Position numbers and translations under genes: made by a program. Shown here piece after piece: positions 41,984-50,037 of a DNA stretch of 64,000 nt. Under the pieces are notes generated by a model, which made no database searches, was not told the DNA's origin, and saw only the letters and a list, made by a program, of their open reading frames with translations. The first letter of the stretch is position 1, and every line of letters starts with the position of its first letter. Origin of the DNA: Symbiodinium natans (Eukaryota > Sar > Dinophyceae > Suessiales > Symbiodiniaceae); the NCBI GenBank assembly GCA_905221605.1, contig CAJNDS010002692.1, forward strand, positions 124,001 to 188,000, written 5' to 3'.

Positions 41984-42840
41984 GGGGCGTGGTAGGGGTG
42001 GCTGTGAGGCGTGGAGGGTTCCCCTGGCTGGGTGTGTTGGTTGGGGTCGAACTCGCCCTTCTCGGTGTCCTTGCCATTGTCACGACCGTGTAGTTCTTCT
42101 TCTCCCCCGCAGCTTGGGTTGGCATCGGATGGTTGGCCATGGTTGTGTGCTTCTGGGTTGGTCGGCTGGTGCTGTCCCACCGCATCCTCTCCATTTGCCC
42201 CGTTTGCTTGTCCTCCTCCTGCCCCCCCGTCCTCCAGGTCGCCCCCTCCCCTTGTGCTCGCCGCCGCCTCTCTGCCCTCTGTCGTGGATGCCCCTCCCCG
42301 TTTGGTCCAGCGATTGGGTCGCCCCCCCCATTGGTCGGGCGTTGGTGCCGCAGCGGGCGCTGCAGTGGCCATCAGTCCCCGGGTGCGGTTGCTGCTCCAC
42401 TGCCCCATCCACGCTCCCAGAACCAGTGCTCCCACCAGGCGGCAGGCCATTGCTGGTGGCATGTCTGCTGTGTGCGTGTCTGGGCTGTAGCTTGGTGAGC
42501 TGCGGCTACACACACTCAGTGCTGCTGTGAGAGGGGCGCGGCGGCTCTGTCGAGTTGAAGCACACAGCGAGCACACAGCTGGCAGGCACACAAGCAGCAA
42601 ACTCCACAGCTCACACTCACTCATGTCATGCTGCTGCTGCTGTGTGTCGTGTTTGGGGCTTCGGGCGTCTTCTTCTGTCTGTCTTCTGTGCAGTGGTGGG
42701 TGTGGTGTGGTGTGGTGCTGCGCGTTGGCGCGATGGTGGTGCAGTGTCGCGTGCGCGCGCGTGCGTGCGCGTTCGTGCGCGTGTCCCCCCATCTTCCGCC
42801 CAGGGGGGGGGGGGGGGGGGGGGCCGCAGCCCTTTGTCAC
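41479..42840 (-). CDS. 453-codon Pro/Thr-rich frame just 3' of ORF2
   Basis: Starts soon after the ORF2 stop, within a C21 tract coding for prolines. It contains a hydrophobic stretch (SLLLVCLPAVCSLCAS), a second (CRLVGALVLGAWMG), and EEELHGRDNGKDTEKGEFD, which is shared with 38721-37960. Coding status is uncertain because composition alone can keep such GC-rich frames open. Confidence 0.35.
   Translation of the reverse strand: MTKGCGPPPPPPPGRKMGGHAHERARTRAHATLHHHRANAQHHTTPHPPLHRRQTEEDARSPKHDTQQQQHDMSECELWSLLLVCLPAVCSLCASTRQSRRAPLTAALSVCSRSSPSYSPDTHTADMPPAMACRLVGALVLGAWMGQWSSNRTRGLMATAAPAAAPTPDQWGGRPNRWTKRGGASTTEGREAAASTRGGGDLEDGGAGGGQANGANGEDAVGQHQPTNPEAHNHGQPSDANPSCGGEEELHGRDNGKDTEKGEFDPNQHTQPGEPSTPHSHPYHAPCQDPVPRSTVPKEDPPPTTPSGDLTPRREGGNPTTHPPTTPRRGTTSSTRQPSRHLTAPLHHRPMWPPRHGGSDSQHPMTPTRTHGTWSRPSQAQTTTAHHRPPPQRMTQPPPHTPGGTPPDQCTYQDKSHHQNHKAPTPSCREGGTPTAITTPTARPSYPPPMSPP
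42803..42823 (+). repeat. G21 homopolymer
   Basis: Twenty-one consecutive G on the plus strand, 44 bases beyond the ORF2 stop. The length equals that of the run at 25843-25863. Confidence 0.95.
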
Positions 42841-42866
42841 AGCTCCCTCTCCCTGTTGTCATGCTG

Positions 42867-45800
42867 TCAGCAGAGGTCATTCGTGATGGCCAGGCGTGCG
42901 GCACGCCCTCTCTGCTTGTGTCCCCCTGGCCCCCCTTTGCCCCCCATGGGTTTGTTGGGTGCAAGATTCCCCAGCCCAAGTTGCCTTCCGCTGGCCCAGG
43001 GCGGGTTGTGCTTGGCCACAAAGTCGGCTTCGTGCACTTGCCACCACTGTCTGTCCCTTGCTTGATCCATCCAGTCAATGCCCCCTATCCCCCCAATTGC
43101 TTTCTCGATGTCCTGGTTGGGGTTGAATCTGCCAGGATGGCGTTGTCCGAGCGGCCGTGCTTGCTCTGCTTTCCACCACTTCTGCCCCCTCCATTCAAGC
43201 ATACTTCGGGTGAGCCCCGGTTGCCTGGCGACGTGCCCCCAGAGCCCCCAGATCCGCTTCAGCACATGTCCAGACCATCGCTCCACGCCCATTTTCCACA
43301 TGATGGCCCTGGCCCCTCGAAGCGTTCTCTGGTTCCAGTCGACCCATAATTCGTTGGGTCTTCTTTTGGCCCCCAAGACGTTCCTGACGTATTGCAGCTG
43401 ACATGTGTTCGCCGCCTTCAGCAGTGTATCTTGGGGCGGCCACGCTGAGCACCCCCACAATGCTGCAGGTCGAACATATACGAGCAACAGCTTGAGTCTG
43501 GGTTCGAGTGGGGCCTCTGCCGTGAGCTCCTTCCGGTGAGCGTAGTACGCTTTGCGCGCCCTAGTCTGCATCTCTGCGACCAGCAAGGAGACCTGGTGCT
43601 TGAAGGCTATAGGTGTCCCCAACAGTCTGAAGCTGCCCTCATCCTGCATGGGTTCCACCCAGGCCCCTCCAACTCTGAAGCACCGTTTGTCCCCTGAGTT
43701 GGTGAGGATGGCCGTCTTCTTGGGGTGGACTTGCAGTCCATCTTCTTGCAGCTTCTTTTCCATTGCAGTGAGCTTTCTCTGCAGATGTTCCGGATCATGC
43801 CCCCAGATGTACGTGTCATCCATGAAGGCCCCGGAATCTGCTGGACACTCCGGCGACTTCTGTCCCCCAGAAGGAGGGGGGATATGGGCTCGTTGGAGTG
43901 CTCTCCCAACAAGCGCTGCAAATAGCACGGGGGCGTCCGGTGCTCCTTGGCGTACCCCCGTCGTTTGCTCAATGCTCGTCTTTTCCCCCCCCACAAAGAG
44001 GTTCACTACGTCGGCTTCCAACAGCGCCATCCATGCATGTGCCTCCCACGGCCGCCCCCCCACCTCACCAACCCAGTATGCGATCATCGCCCCCATGTTC
44101 TGCTGGTAGACGCTGTCAAAGGCCTTCTTGACGTCCAGCTTGACGATCCATGTGGGGAGCTTCCAGTCCATACCGACCCGGGTGACTTTGCGCAATACCA
44201 GGATGAGCTCCTCGGCTTGTTTGCCTTTCCACGCCCACTGGTGGGTCGTCAGTGGGTCCAAATGATGGCTGCTTCTTCCGAGAAGGAGTTGGGAGAACCA
44301 CTTCAGGGTGGCACTGGACAGGGTGATGGGTCGCGTTTGCCCCCACTCATCCGGCTGTGTCTCTTTGGGGAGCAGGATGGTGACCCCTTCCCCCATGTTG
44401 CCATACAGCTTCCCCGTATACAGGATGTCGTTGTACAGGTAGAGGAGCCGTTCCGCCCACACTGCATCTTGTAGCATGGCTTGTAGTGCTTCGAGCGAGA
44501 CCTGGTCCACTCCGGTGGCCTTCCTTCGCCCCCACTTGGCAGTCGCTGCATTGAGCTCGTCCAGGTTGAAAGGCTCCCATCGCGTGTGCTTGCACATGCT
44601 CCGGAGTCTCGCTCTGATGCCCCGAAACGCGTCACTGACCTCCGCTTTTGGGACCGTAGCAAAGACCCCTTTGAAGTGCTGGGTGAGGTGGTGTCGCCAG
44701 TCCGGGTCCGCCGTGAGCCGGTGCTCCCAGTGCGGAGGCTGCCTCAGGCGCCCCAGGTCTCGCAGTTCCCCCCAGTTCATGAGTGCTGCTGCCTGGACCT
44801 TGCGCGCCATCCAAGCTCGTCTCTCTTGTTTGAGGGTGCCCCAGACGCTCTTCCAAAGTCGTCTACGGTCTCCCCATGGTGCTCGTCGGGCTTCGCGTCT
44901 CAGCTGCTTGAGGAAGTCACTCTCGCTCCAGGGTTCTCCCCCCTGTGGTGCCGGTATGGTGATCTCTTTGGCAACATCCGCGATCATGGAGTGCGGCCCT
45001 CCTCGCCGTACTTTCCGTAGTGCTGCTTCCACTTGGTCAGGGGACTTGAGGATGCGCCCCCCCCACGTGGCTTTGGTACGTAGCTTGGGCGGGAGCGGAT
45101 TGTCGACTTTAAGCGAGACTGCGTCGTGGTCCGACTGGATGATGTCTCTGGATCCCTGGTGCACCTGACCTCTGCTCCCAGGCATCCCCTTTACGGCGAC
45201 GTAGTCCAATCTGCGTGGTCTCATGGCCAGGTTGTAAGGGTGGTATGTCGGGACATCCATGGTCTGCTCAGGGAGCCAAAGCCCCTGCTCGGCTAACCAT
45301 TGCATCACGGATTCTCCTCTGCTGGTGGTCGCCATGGCCCCTATCTCGGTGTCATAGAAGCTTTCGTTGATGTCCCCCCCAAGAAGCGAGTGCCCCATGA
45401 GGAGCGCCGAGGTAGCCCCCCACGTGGAAAGCAGGTGTTCTGTGCGCGTAACAGTGGCGTGGTGCGGGAGGTGAACAGAGAGAACCCCAATGCCCATGTC
45501 TGCGTGTGCGTTACGAGTTTTCCCCATATCTGATAGATCGCCCCCTCTCAGGATCATTGTGGTCGCCCCTTCTAAGTGTTGAGCGTGGGTGTGGTGGTAG
45601 TGCGCGGTGGTGTACGCTATGCCAGTCCCTCTCCACTCAGCTTCTGTCTTGCCCATAACGAGTGTCCAACTTTTTGAACTCTCCATGTGGGCCCCTGGGT
45701 CGCAGATCACCTCTTGAAGGGCCACGACCGCTGGTGCAAAGGTGGAACAGTTCAGCATTCTGTCATCCGCGAGCATCTGGAGGGTGTCGAGGATCTTTCG

Positions 45801-45902
45801 CCCCCCGGCCCCCCCAGTGTTCCAGGTGATCATCGTCAGTGCCGGGCGATAGGAATGTTCTCCCTCGCCATCAAGGTGAAACCAAGCGCTCTTTCGCCCC
45901 AT
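42867..45902 (-). CDS. LINE ORF2: EEP endonuclease and reverse transcriptase, intact
   Basis: 1011 codons. It nicks target DNA and copies the element RNA by target-primed reverse transcription. Endonuclease (about 22-270): TWN (Asn28), QEV (Glu64), VHLPHH (about 143), GGDIN (Asp177, Asn179), RRLDYV, SDHD (Asp258, His259). Reverse transcriptase (about 440-800): KATGVDQVSLEAL, GVTILLPK, RPITLSS (524), motif A VKLDVKKAFDSV (Asp589), motif B TGVRQGAPDAPVL (648), motif C AFMDDTYIW (Asp695, Asp696), GLQVHPKKTAIL and FRLLGTPI. The C-terminus has a W-GHV-R block (about 885) but no evident zinc knuckle or RNase H. Every catalytic residue is present and there is no stop or frameshift, so the copy is young and may be competent. 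The ATG lies 6 bases after the ORF1 stop. Confidence 0.92.
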   Translation of the reverse strand: MGRKSAWFHLDGEGEHSYRPALTMITWNTGGAGGRKILDTLQMLADDRMLNCSTFAPAVVALQEVICDPGAHMESSKSWTLVMGKTEAEWRGTGIAYTTAHYHHTHAQHLEGATTMILRGGDLSDMGKTRNAHADMGIGVLSVHLPHHATVTRTEHLLSTWGATSALLMGHSLLGGDINESFYDTEIGAMATTSRGESVMQWLAEQGLWLPEQTMDVPTYHPYNLAMRPRRLDYVAVKGMPGSRGQVHQGSRDIIQSDHDAVSLKVDNPLPPKLRTKATWGGRILKSPDQVEAALRKVRRGGPHSMIADVAKEITIPAPQGGEPWSESDFLKQLRREARRAPWGDRRRLWKSVWGTLKQERRAWMARKVQAAALMNWGELRDLGRLRQPPHWEHRLTADPDWRHHLTQHFKGVFATVPKAEVSDAFRGIRARLRSMCKHTRWEPFNLDELNAATAKWGRRKATGVDQVSLEALQAMLQDAVWAERLLYLYNDILYTGKLYGNMGEGVTILLPKETQPDEWGQTRPITLSSATLKWFSQLLLGRSSHHLDPLTTHQWAWKGKQAEELILVLRKVTRVGMDWKLPTWIVKLDVKKAFDSVYQQNMGAMIAYWVGEVGGRPWEAHAWMALLEADVVNLFVGGEKTSIEQTTGVRQGAPDAPVLFAALVGRALQRAHIPPPSGGQKSPECPADSGAFMDDTYIWGHDPEHLQRKLTAMEKKLQEDGLQVHPKKTAILTNSGDKRCFRVGGAWVEPMQDEGSFRLLGTPIAFKHQVSLLVAEMQTRARKAYYAHRKELTAEAPLEPRLKLLLVYVRPAALWGCSAWPPQDTLLKAANTCQLQYVRNVLGAKRRPNELWVDWNQRTLRGARAIMWKMGVERWSGHVLKRIWGLWGHVARQPGLTRSMLEWRGQKWWKAEQARPLGQRHPGRFNPNQDIEKAIGGIGGIDWMDQARDRQWWQVHEADFVAKHNPPWASGRQLGLGNLAPNKPMGGKGGPGGHKQRGRAARLAITNDLC

Positions 45903-45908
45903 TCTTCG

Positions 45909-46997
45909 TCACCGGAGGCTGGAAGCCAGCCCCTCCCATTGTTGCTGCACCTTGTCTGGGAGAATCTTGAGCCCCCTCGCCAACGCTTTCGTGTCAATCC
46001 ATCCAGGCCCCGCCTCCGTTGCCCCTTCTTTCATTGGGCCGGCTGCTGACGACACACGGAGCCCCTTGTACCAGACGGTCCCCGTTGCGAACTCTGCCTC
46101 CAGGTGTGCGTGCTCCCCACCTAGCTCCAAGATGCATCTCTTCACCTTGGCTGCGAGTTTGGCCCGGCGACGTCGTTCTGGTGGTTGCGAGATGGCCAAG
46201 AACATGTAGCGTGGTTGCCCCGTGTCCTCCCTCACGTGCCCAGTCTGCATCTTCGCGTTGCGGACCTTGGTGATGGCCTCCTGGACTCGTTGGCGATGCC
46301 CCTCATCGGTCTCTCCAGGCCTCGGCCCCCTAAGGGGGATGAGCCCAAAGCCTCTGCGGACCCCGGGGACGAACATGTCCTGGTAGTCAATGTCTATCTT
46401 GAGCATGCGCAAGGCTTGCTGTGCTTTTTCCAGGACGTCCCCCGCAGTGGTGTCATCATTCCAACCCCCCACGATGAGCGCCGGGACGCGACGCCCCCCA
46501 AGTCCATCGCCATGCTCCGTCGTAGTGGTGCTTTGAGCCGATAGACCGCCTTGCTGGGCCTTCATCTCCAACTTCTCCACTCTTTCCGCAAGACTCCCCA
46601 TTTTGTTCTCCATGTCGTGCTGGCCCCCCATGAGCTCCTCGATCCCCGCCGCGTGCTTGTCCTGCTTGGCCGTGAGTTCCTGGAGAAGTTGCAGGGTGGT
46701 CTTGAGCTGGTGGGTGACCTCGGTTTCTACCGTGGCAATGCGCTCCACCATCTCCTTCTGCACGCCCCCCATGCGCTCCACCATCTCCTTCTGCACCCCC
46801 CCCACAGCTTGCTTGATCTCTGCTCGGTTGGTGCGGAGCTCGTTCTGGATGGTCGCTTGCAGGGTCGCTTGCAGGGTGGCGAGAGTGATCCCCCCTTGTT
46901 CCACCACCTCGACCTCCTCCCCTGGCTCAAGGTCCATCACTTTCCTCTTGGCAGGCGATGCCCCCTCCCCTGCGGTTGCCCCGCTGCCACCACACAT
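45909..46997 (-). CDS. LINE ORF1: coiled coil plus RRM-like nucleic-acid-binding protein
   Basis: 362 codons from the first ATG (MCGGSGATAG); the frame is open to a GTG 33 bases upstream. A short basic and acidic N-terminus leads into a long coiled coil (about 40-150) with repeats (GGVQKEMVERMGGVQKEMVE), then a globular region starting VPALIVGGWNDDTTAGDVLE and a basic stretch (PPERRRRAKLAAKVKRCILE). This order (coiled coil, RRM-like, basic C-terminal part) resembles L1-type ORF1 proteins, which trimerise and coat element RNA. The RRM assignment is by position and pattern, not by alignment. Its TGA is separated from the ORF2 ATG by six bases. Confidence 0.75.
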   Translation of the reverse strand: MCGGSGATAGEGASPAKRKVMDLEPGEEVEVVEQGGITLATLQATLQATIQNELRTNRAEIKQAVGGVQKEMVERMGGVQKEMVERIATVETEVTHQLKTTLQLLQELTAKQDKHAAGIEELMGGQHDMENKMGSLAERVEKLEMKAQQGGLSAQSTTTTEHGDGLGGRRVPALIVGGWNDDTTAGDVLEKAQQALRMLKIDIDYQDMFVPGVRRGFGLIPLRGPRPGETDEGHRQRVQEAITKVRNAKMQTGHVREDTGQPRYMFLAISQPPERRRRAKLAAKVKRCILELGGEHAHLEAEFATGTVWYKGLRVSSAAGPMKEGATEAGPGWIDTKALARGLKILPDKVQQQWEGLASSLR

Positions 46998-47396
46998 AGT
47001 TATCGTTCGCGGTGTCGCTGCCCAATTCACGATCTCTGAGATGTGAAAGTCCCTGGCGGGTTTCAGGAAGTGCAGGATCCCCCCCTTGCCAAGCTAGTCG
47101 CGTAGGCCGCCGATGCCTGTCAGGTAGTGGGTCAGGAAGTCCCCCGCACGCCTCAGCGGTGGTAGTGGGAGAGCTCGGCCAGCGCCGGTCACCTCGTGCT
47201 TTGTCCCCTCCGGTCTCGGTGTCCCGGGCCTTCACGGTGCCCCCGCGTAGTATCACACACAGGTAGATGTGCTCGTATGGCGGCACGGGCGCTGGGGCGG
47301 AGGAGCTTCGACTCTCAGGCCTCCCCCCTTATCTCTCTCTCAGCCCTCTCTTTGAAGTTGTCCCCTGGACACGGGCTGGGGCTCGAGCCGCTCGTT

Positions 47397-47417
47397 CTTG
47401 AGCCAAAATGGCTTGAG

Positions 47418-47419
<2 letters not shown>
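47397..47419 (-). other. Tandem relict of the dinoflagellate spliced leader
   Basis: Minus strand reads GGCTCAAG (47419-47412) directly followed by CCATTTTGGCTCAAG (47411-47397). The dinoflagellate leader ends AGCCATTTTGGCTCAAG. In the published relict pattern an older leader is re-spliced at its own internal AG, giving a newer leader joined to CCATTTTGGCTCAAG; this site has that form. The element RNA was thus trans-spliced and copied back into DNA at least twice. Confidence 0.88.

Positions 47420-47466
<47 letters not shown>
47419..47466 (-). repeat. (GA)24 tract abutting the spliced-leader relict
   Basis: Pure CT dinucleotide on the plus strand. On the minus strand it is (GA)n running into GGCTCAAG. 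Just 5' of it on the minus strand is a perfect hairpin, ACATGT-TTTG-ACATGT (47481-47496). Confidence 0.9.
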
Positions 47467-47468
<2 letters not shown>

Positions 47469-47796
47469 TCGCTCGGAGTAACATGTCAAAACATGTCCGT
47501 GAGCCAACTCTGCTGAGGACACAGAAGGGACAGCCGCGTGACCTTCCGCACAATTTAGCTCGGACATCCCAATGCCATCATCTCCAACCTCGATGCTGGA
47601 ACTGCAAGCGCAGTAAGAGATGGTGAGTGTTGAGAACAGAGGAACAGAGCAGTCACAGGTCTCGCTGAAGTGAGTTAGTGCCAGCTGCGCGGCGTATTCC
47701 AGAGAGACAGGACTGGACTTCTCTTCATCACAGTCAAGCGAGTCAAGCACCATGACCGGCCTGCAGTCTGGGTTCAAGGGTTGGAGGCTAGAGATG

Positions 47797-47870
47797 GCTA
47801 GCGTCTCAGCTAGAGTCTCGGCTAGAGTCTCGGCTAGAGTCTCGGCAAGAGTCTAGCTAAGGTCTAGCCA
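47797..47870 (+). repeat. 12-bp repeat CTCGGCTAGAGT
   Basis: About five imperfect units of GCTAGAGTCTCG. The surrounding 47.5-48.15 kb has no gene I can support. Confidence 0.8.
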
Positions 47871-48159
47871 GAGTGAGCTGGACCAGGTCATCACGTTGGG
47901 CTGGCAGCAGCACCCAGGCTCTGAGATAGAAGTTGCAGAACTTCCAATCCCCGCCTGTGTGCCCACAGGAGCACGCATGACAGACGTCCAGAGCACACAA
48001 GCCCCAGCATCCACAGCGGGAAGATGACCAACTGCGGGAAGGAGACAAAGGGAATTTCACCAGCCTGCGAGAAGATCAGGTGTGGGTTCAGGCATGCTTT
48101 TACACGTATCTTTTCCTGTATCCAAGCCGGCCCACTGCCAGGAGTGTGGTTGGTTCTCC

Positions 48160-48245
48160 GAGGCCTGGCAAGGGTCCACGACAGCTCGCCCGATCACCAG
48201 CAAGCTGACGAGGAAAGCAGCCATCGCGAGCACGGCCAAAGCTAC
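48160..48245 (-). other. Membrane-segment exon candidate
   Basis: Minus-strand frame LAVLAMAAFLVSLLVIGRAV followed by VDPCQASE. Similar in DNA to the hydrophobic piece at 30.6 kb and in style to 48577-48452. No acceptor or donor was fixed. Confidence 0.3.
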
Positions 48246-48451
48246 CTCGCTCAATAGACAACGTCTTCAGTACCCGTCAGGCTACGTTGTGCACAAGTGT
48301 TTTCCTTTCACGTAGGGTTCATCGAGTTGGCCTCGACGAAATGGCCCTGCAGCTTTGGCCAACAGCATAGCCGTCTTCGTGGAGGAATCATCACCTGACT
48401 CCAAGGGAAATCTCGACAGATGCTGCCACTAGTTGTGCTGGCCACTCTGAC

Positions 48452-48577
48452 TCACTCATCTGCTCTGGCCTGGCAAGCCATCGAAACTGCCAGTGCGGCC
48501 AGTGAGAGGATCAGCAGCACAGCAATGCAAGCGGCTAAAATGCCGCACCGGGTCTGGCCATCTTCGTACCTTCTCAT
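48452..48577 (-). CDS. Possible first exon of a type II membrane protein
   Basis: From ATG: MRRYEDGQTRCGIL, then a strongly hydrophobic run (AACIAVLLILSLAALAVSMA), CQARADE and a stop. A short charged cytoplasmic tail plus membrane anchor is the layout of the PAN proteins at 19.7-22.6 kb, but the sequence differs. It lies within the long interval separating the two halves of the GH5 gene, so it may start another gene or be a pseudo-exon. Confidence 0.35.
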   Translation of the reverse strand: MRRYEDGQTRCGILAACIAVLLILSLAALAVSMACQARADE

Positions 48578-48749
48578 GTGCACATTGATACATTTGTCAA
48601 AGAGAGCTGTTCAATTCAGCAGGGCAGTTCAGAGCAGTTCGCTTCTGAAGTAGACGGCAACTGGGGTGAGCGATCGGAGGCTTGATTAAATTGTGCTATG
48701 TGGTCTTCCGATGTCGCCAAAGCACATGGTCTGGATGGAATTCTTGTAC

Positions 48750-50037
48750 CAATCGTACTCATGGGTTGTGTAGACGATGTGGCCCTTCAATCCTGGCTCC
48801 ATGTGAAGAGGGTGCTGCGGCACGTCGCAGAGGAACATGCTGTACCTAGAGCAGGCCAGAAACTTAGAGAAGCAGCGCTTCTGTGAGGCTTACTCCGCCC
48901 GACTGTTGTACAAAGTTACTCTACCATGACGCAGCTGCAAGGCGTGGGTACCAGGTAGGGGACAAGTCCATGTCAAGTTGCTCTAAGCCCGAGATGAAAA
49001 GTAGCATGTCTGGGTTCGCATCCAGGACTTGTCTGCTCCCTTTGGAAGCGGCCAAAGCCCAATCCGTGCCGCCAGAACCCCAAGTTGGCGTCACAGAATC
49101 TGTAGATCGGATCTCATTCCGGATGTCGAAGCCAACGACTCTGGGATTGCCCCTGTAACGGGCTGCCAGGAACCCCAGGTGGTGCAGCCACGCCGATTCC
49201 GGAAAGTCCTCGGTGTACCACAGGCCCTCGCCATCAGATGTGTCCTGAGCACAGGCTTGCATAGACATCCTGGTCTTTGTCTCCTTACGAGTGGATGCGA
49301 GTGGTTTCCCAAGTGAGTTGCACAAGCCTAAGCCCTTTGCGCAGCACCAGCCGCGCTTCGACACGTGGTTGTTGAGCCTGAAAAACAGAACTCGACCCGA
49401 TGCCCACACAAGGTGGTGCTGCGGTATGTTGCGATGATGCCATCGTATACCCACTCAAGCGCTGCCCAGGTTCACAACGAGCAAGCCGGCATCGGTTAGC
49501 GCCTCCACAGTTGCGTCAAAGATCTGCAGCGGGGTAGACGCCTCTCACATCAGAAGGTGGCATGTGGGAATGAATACAGTGAATACAGGCTGATACAGGC
49601 TGGCCTGCCTGGAGCTCTGGATTGTGGCAAAGCTGAGATGCGGGATCCGGTATGGCGGCAGCGCTGAGATTCAGCGAATCCAGGCTGTACGGCAAGCGTA
49701 CACAGTTGAATTGGAGATCCACGATCTGCTTGGCGATCTCTGAGAGTGATCTGACATTGAGCCCATTATTCACGAGCGTCTCCATGTGGGCCCCATACCT
49801 GGATGTCTTCAAGTCGGCTACTTTGTGTGCATCAAGCAGTCCAGCTTTGTCGCTACTTGCAACATGCGTCACATGGTTGCCCTTGAAAGACGCGCATCCT
49901 ACAGCCTACTGAAGGCCGCGGGAAATTGCTTGCAGTATTCGCCGTATTCGTCATCGGGGTGCCAGTTTACACATGCGAGGACCTGACGCTGCCCATCAGC
50001 GGAAAGCACATTGGAGCCGCGAACCCTCAGCGGCCTG
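48750..50037 (-). CDS. GH5 glycoside hydrolase (cellulase-like), 5' exons
   Basis: Probable endo-beta-glucanase of family GH5, hydrolysing beta-1,4-glucan, perhaps in thecal cellulose turnover. Exons by reading frame: about 50037-49963 (PLRVRGSNVLSADGQRQVLA to CVNW), 49798-49597 (YGAHMETL, FNCVRLPYSLD, NPELQAGQP), 49523-49474 (IFDATVEALTDAGLLVV), 49377-49341 (LNNHVSKRGWCC), 49244 to about 48990 (DTSDGEGLWYTEDFP, VVGFDIRNEIR with the acid/base Glu, DWALAASKGSRQVLDANPD), and about 48804-48750 (GHIVYTTHEYDW). Junctions restore family-like sequence: CVNW-YGAH, AGQP-IFDA, VV-LNNH, WCC-DTSD. One exon near 48.9 kb is unresolved. The nucleophile and C-terminal exons are absent here and lie at 30.33-29.47 kb. 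Confidence 0.8.
49245..49340 (-). other. Predicted GC-AG intron in the GH5 gene
   Basis: Exon ends TGGTGCTGC, intron starts GCAAAGGG and ends GTGCTCAG, next exon GACACATCTG. Splicing gives GWCCDTSDGEGLWYT. Length 96; the intron happens to be open in frame, so frame alone does not prove it. Confidence 0.6.
49378..49473 (-). other. Predicted GA-AG intron in the GH5 gene
   Basis: Exon ends CTCGTTGT, intron starts GAACCTGG and ends TTTTTCAG, next exon GCTCAACAAC. Splicing gives GLLVVLNNHVSKRGWCC, the family pattern. No GT donor gives the same join. Length 96, equal to the adjacent intron. Confidence 0.6.
49524..49596 (-). other. Predicted GT-AG intron in the GH5 gene
   Basis: Exon ends GGCCAGCCT, intron starts GTATCAGCC and ends CCGCTGCAG, next exon ATCTTTGACG. 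Splicing gives ELQAGQPIFDATVEAL. Length 73. Confidence 0.65.
49799..49962 (-). other. Predicted GC-AG intron in the GH5 gene
   Basis: Exon ends GTAAACTG, intron starts GCACCCC and ends CATCCAG, next exon GTATGGGGCC. Splicing gives CVNWYGAHMETL, the expected GH5 N-terminal motif. Length 164. Confidence 0.7.

Larger units (their letters stand above)
37501..47419 (-). mobile_element. Intact SL-tagged non-LTR retrotransposon (LINE), about 9.9 kb
   Basis: On the minus strand: spliced-leader relict (47419-47397), about 400 bases of leader, ORF1 (46997-45909), a 6-base gap, ORF2 (45902-42867), a long Pro/Gln-rich coding region (42840-37960) and a tail of GC-rich hairpins and (AGAA)n (37560-37501). 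ORF1 and ORF2 are uninterrupted. No terminal repeats are present, as expected for a non-LTR element. The 3' limit is inferred from the tail; the Pro/Gln-rich part could belong to a separate neighbouring element (boundary then near the C21 tract at 42803-42823). Confidence 0.65.

Noticed and set aside
46924-46932. TGGCTCAAG on the plus strand
   Set aside because: It lies inside ORF1 on the opposite strand and encodes its residues; there is no upstream leader sequence.
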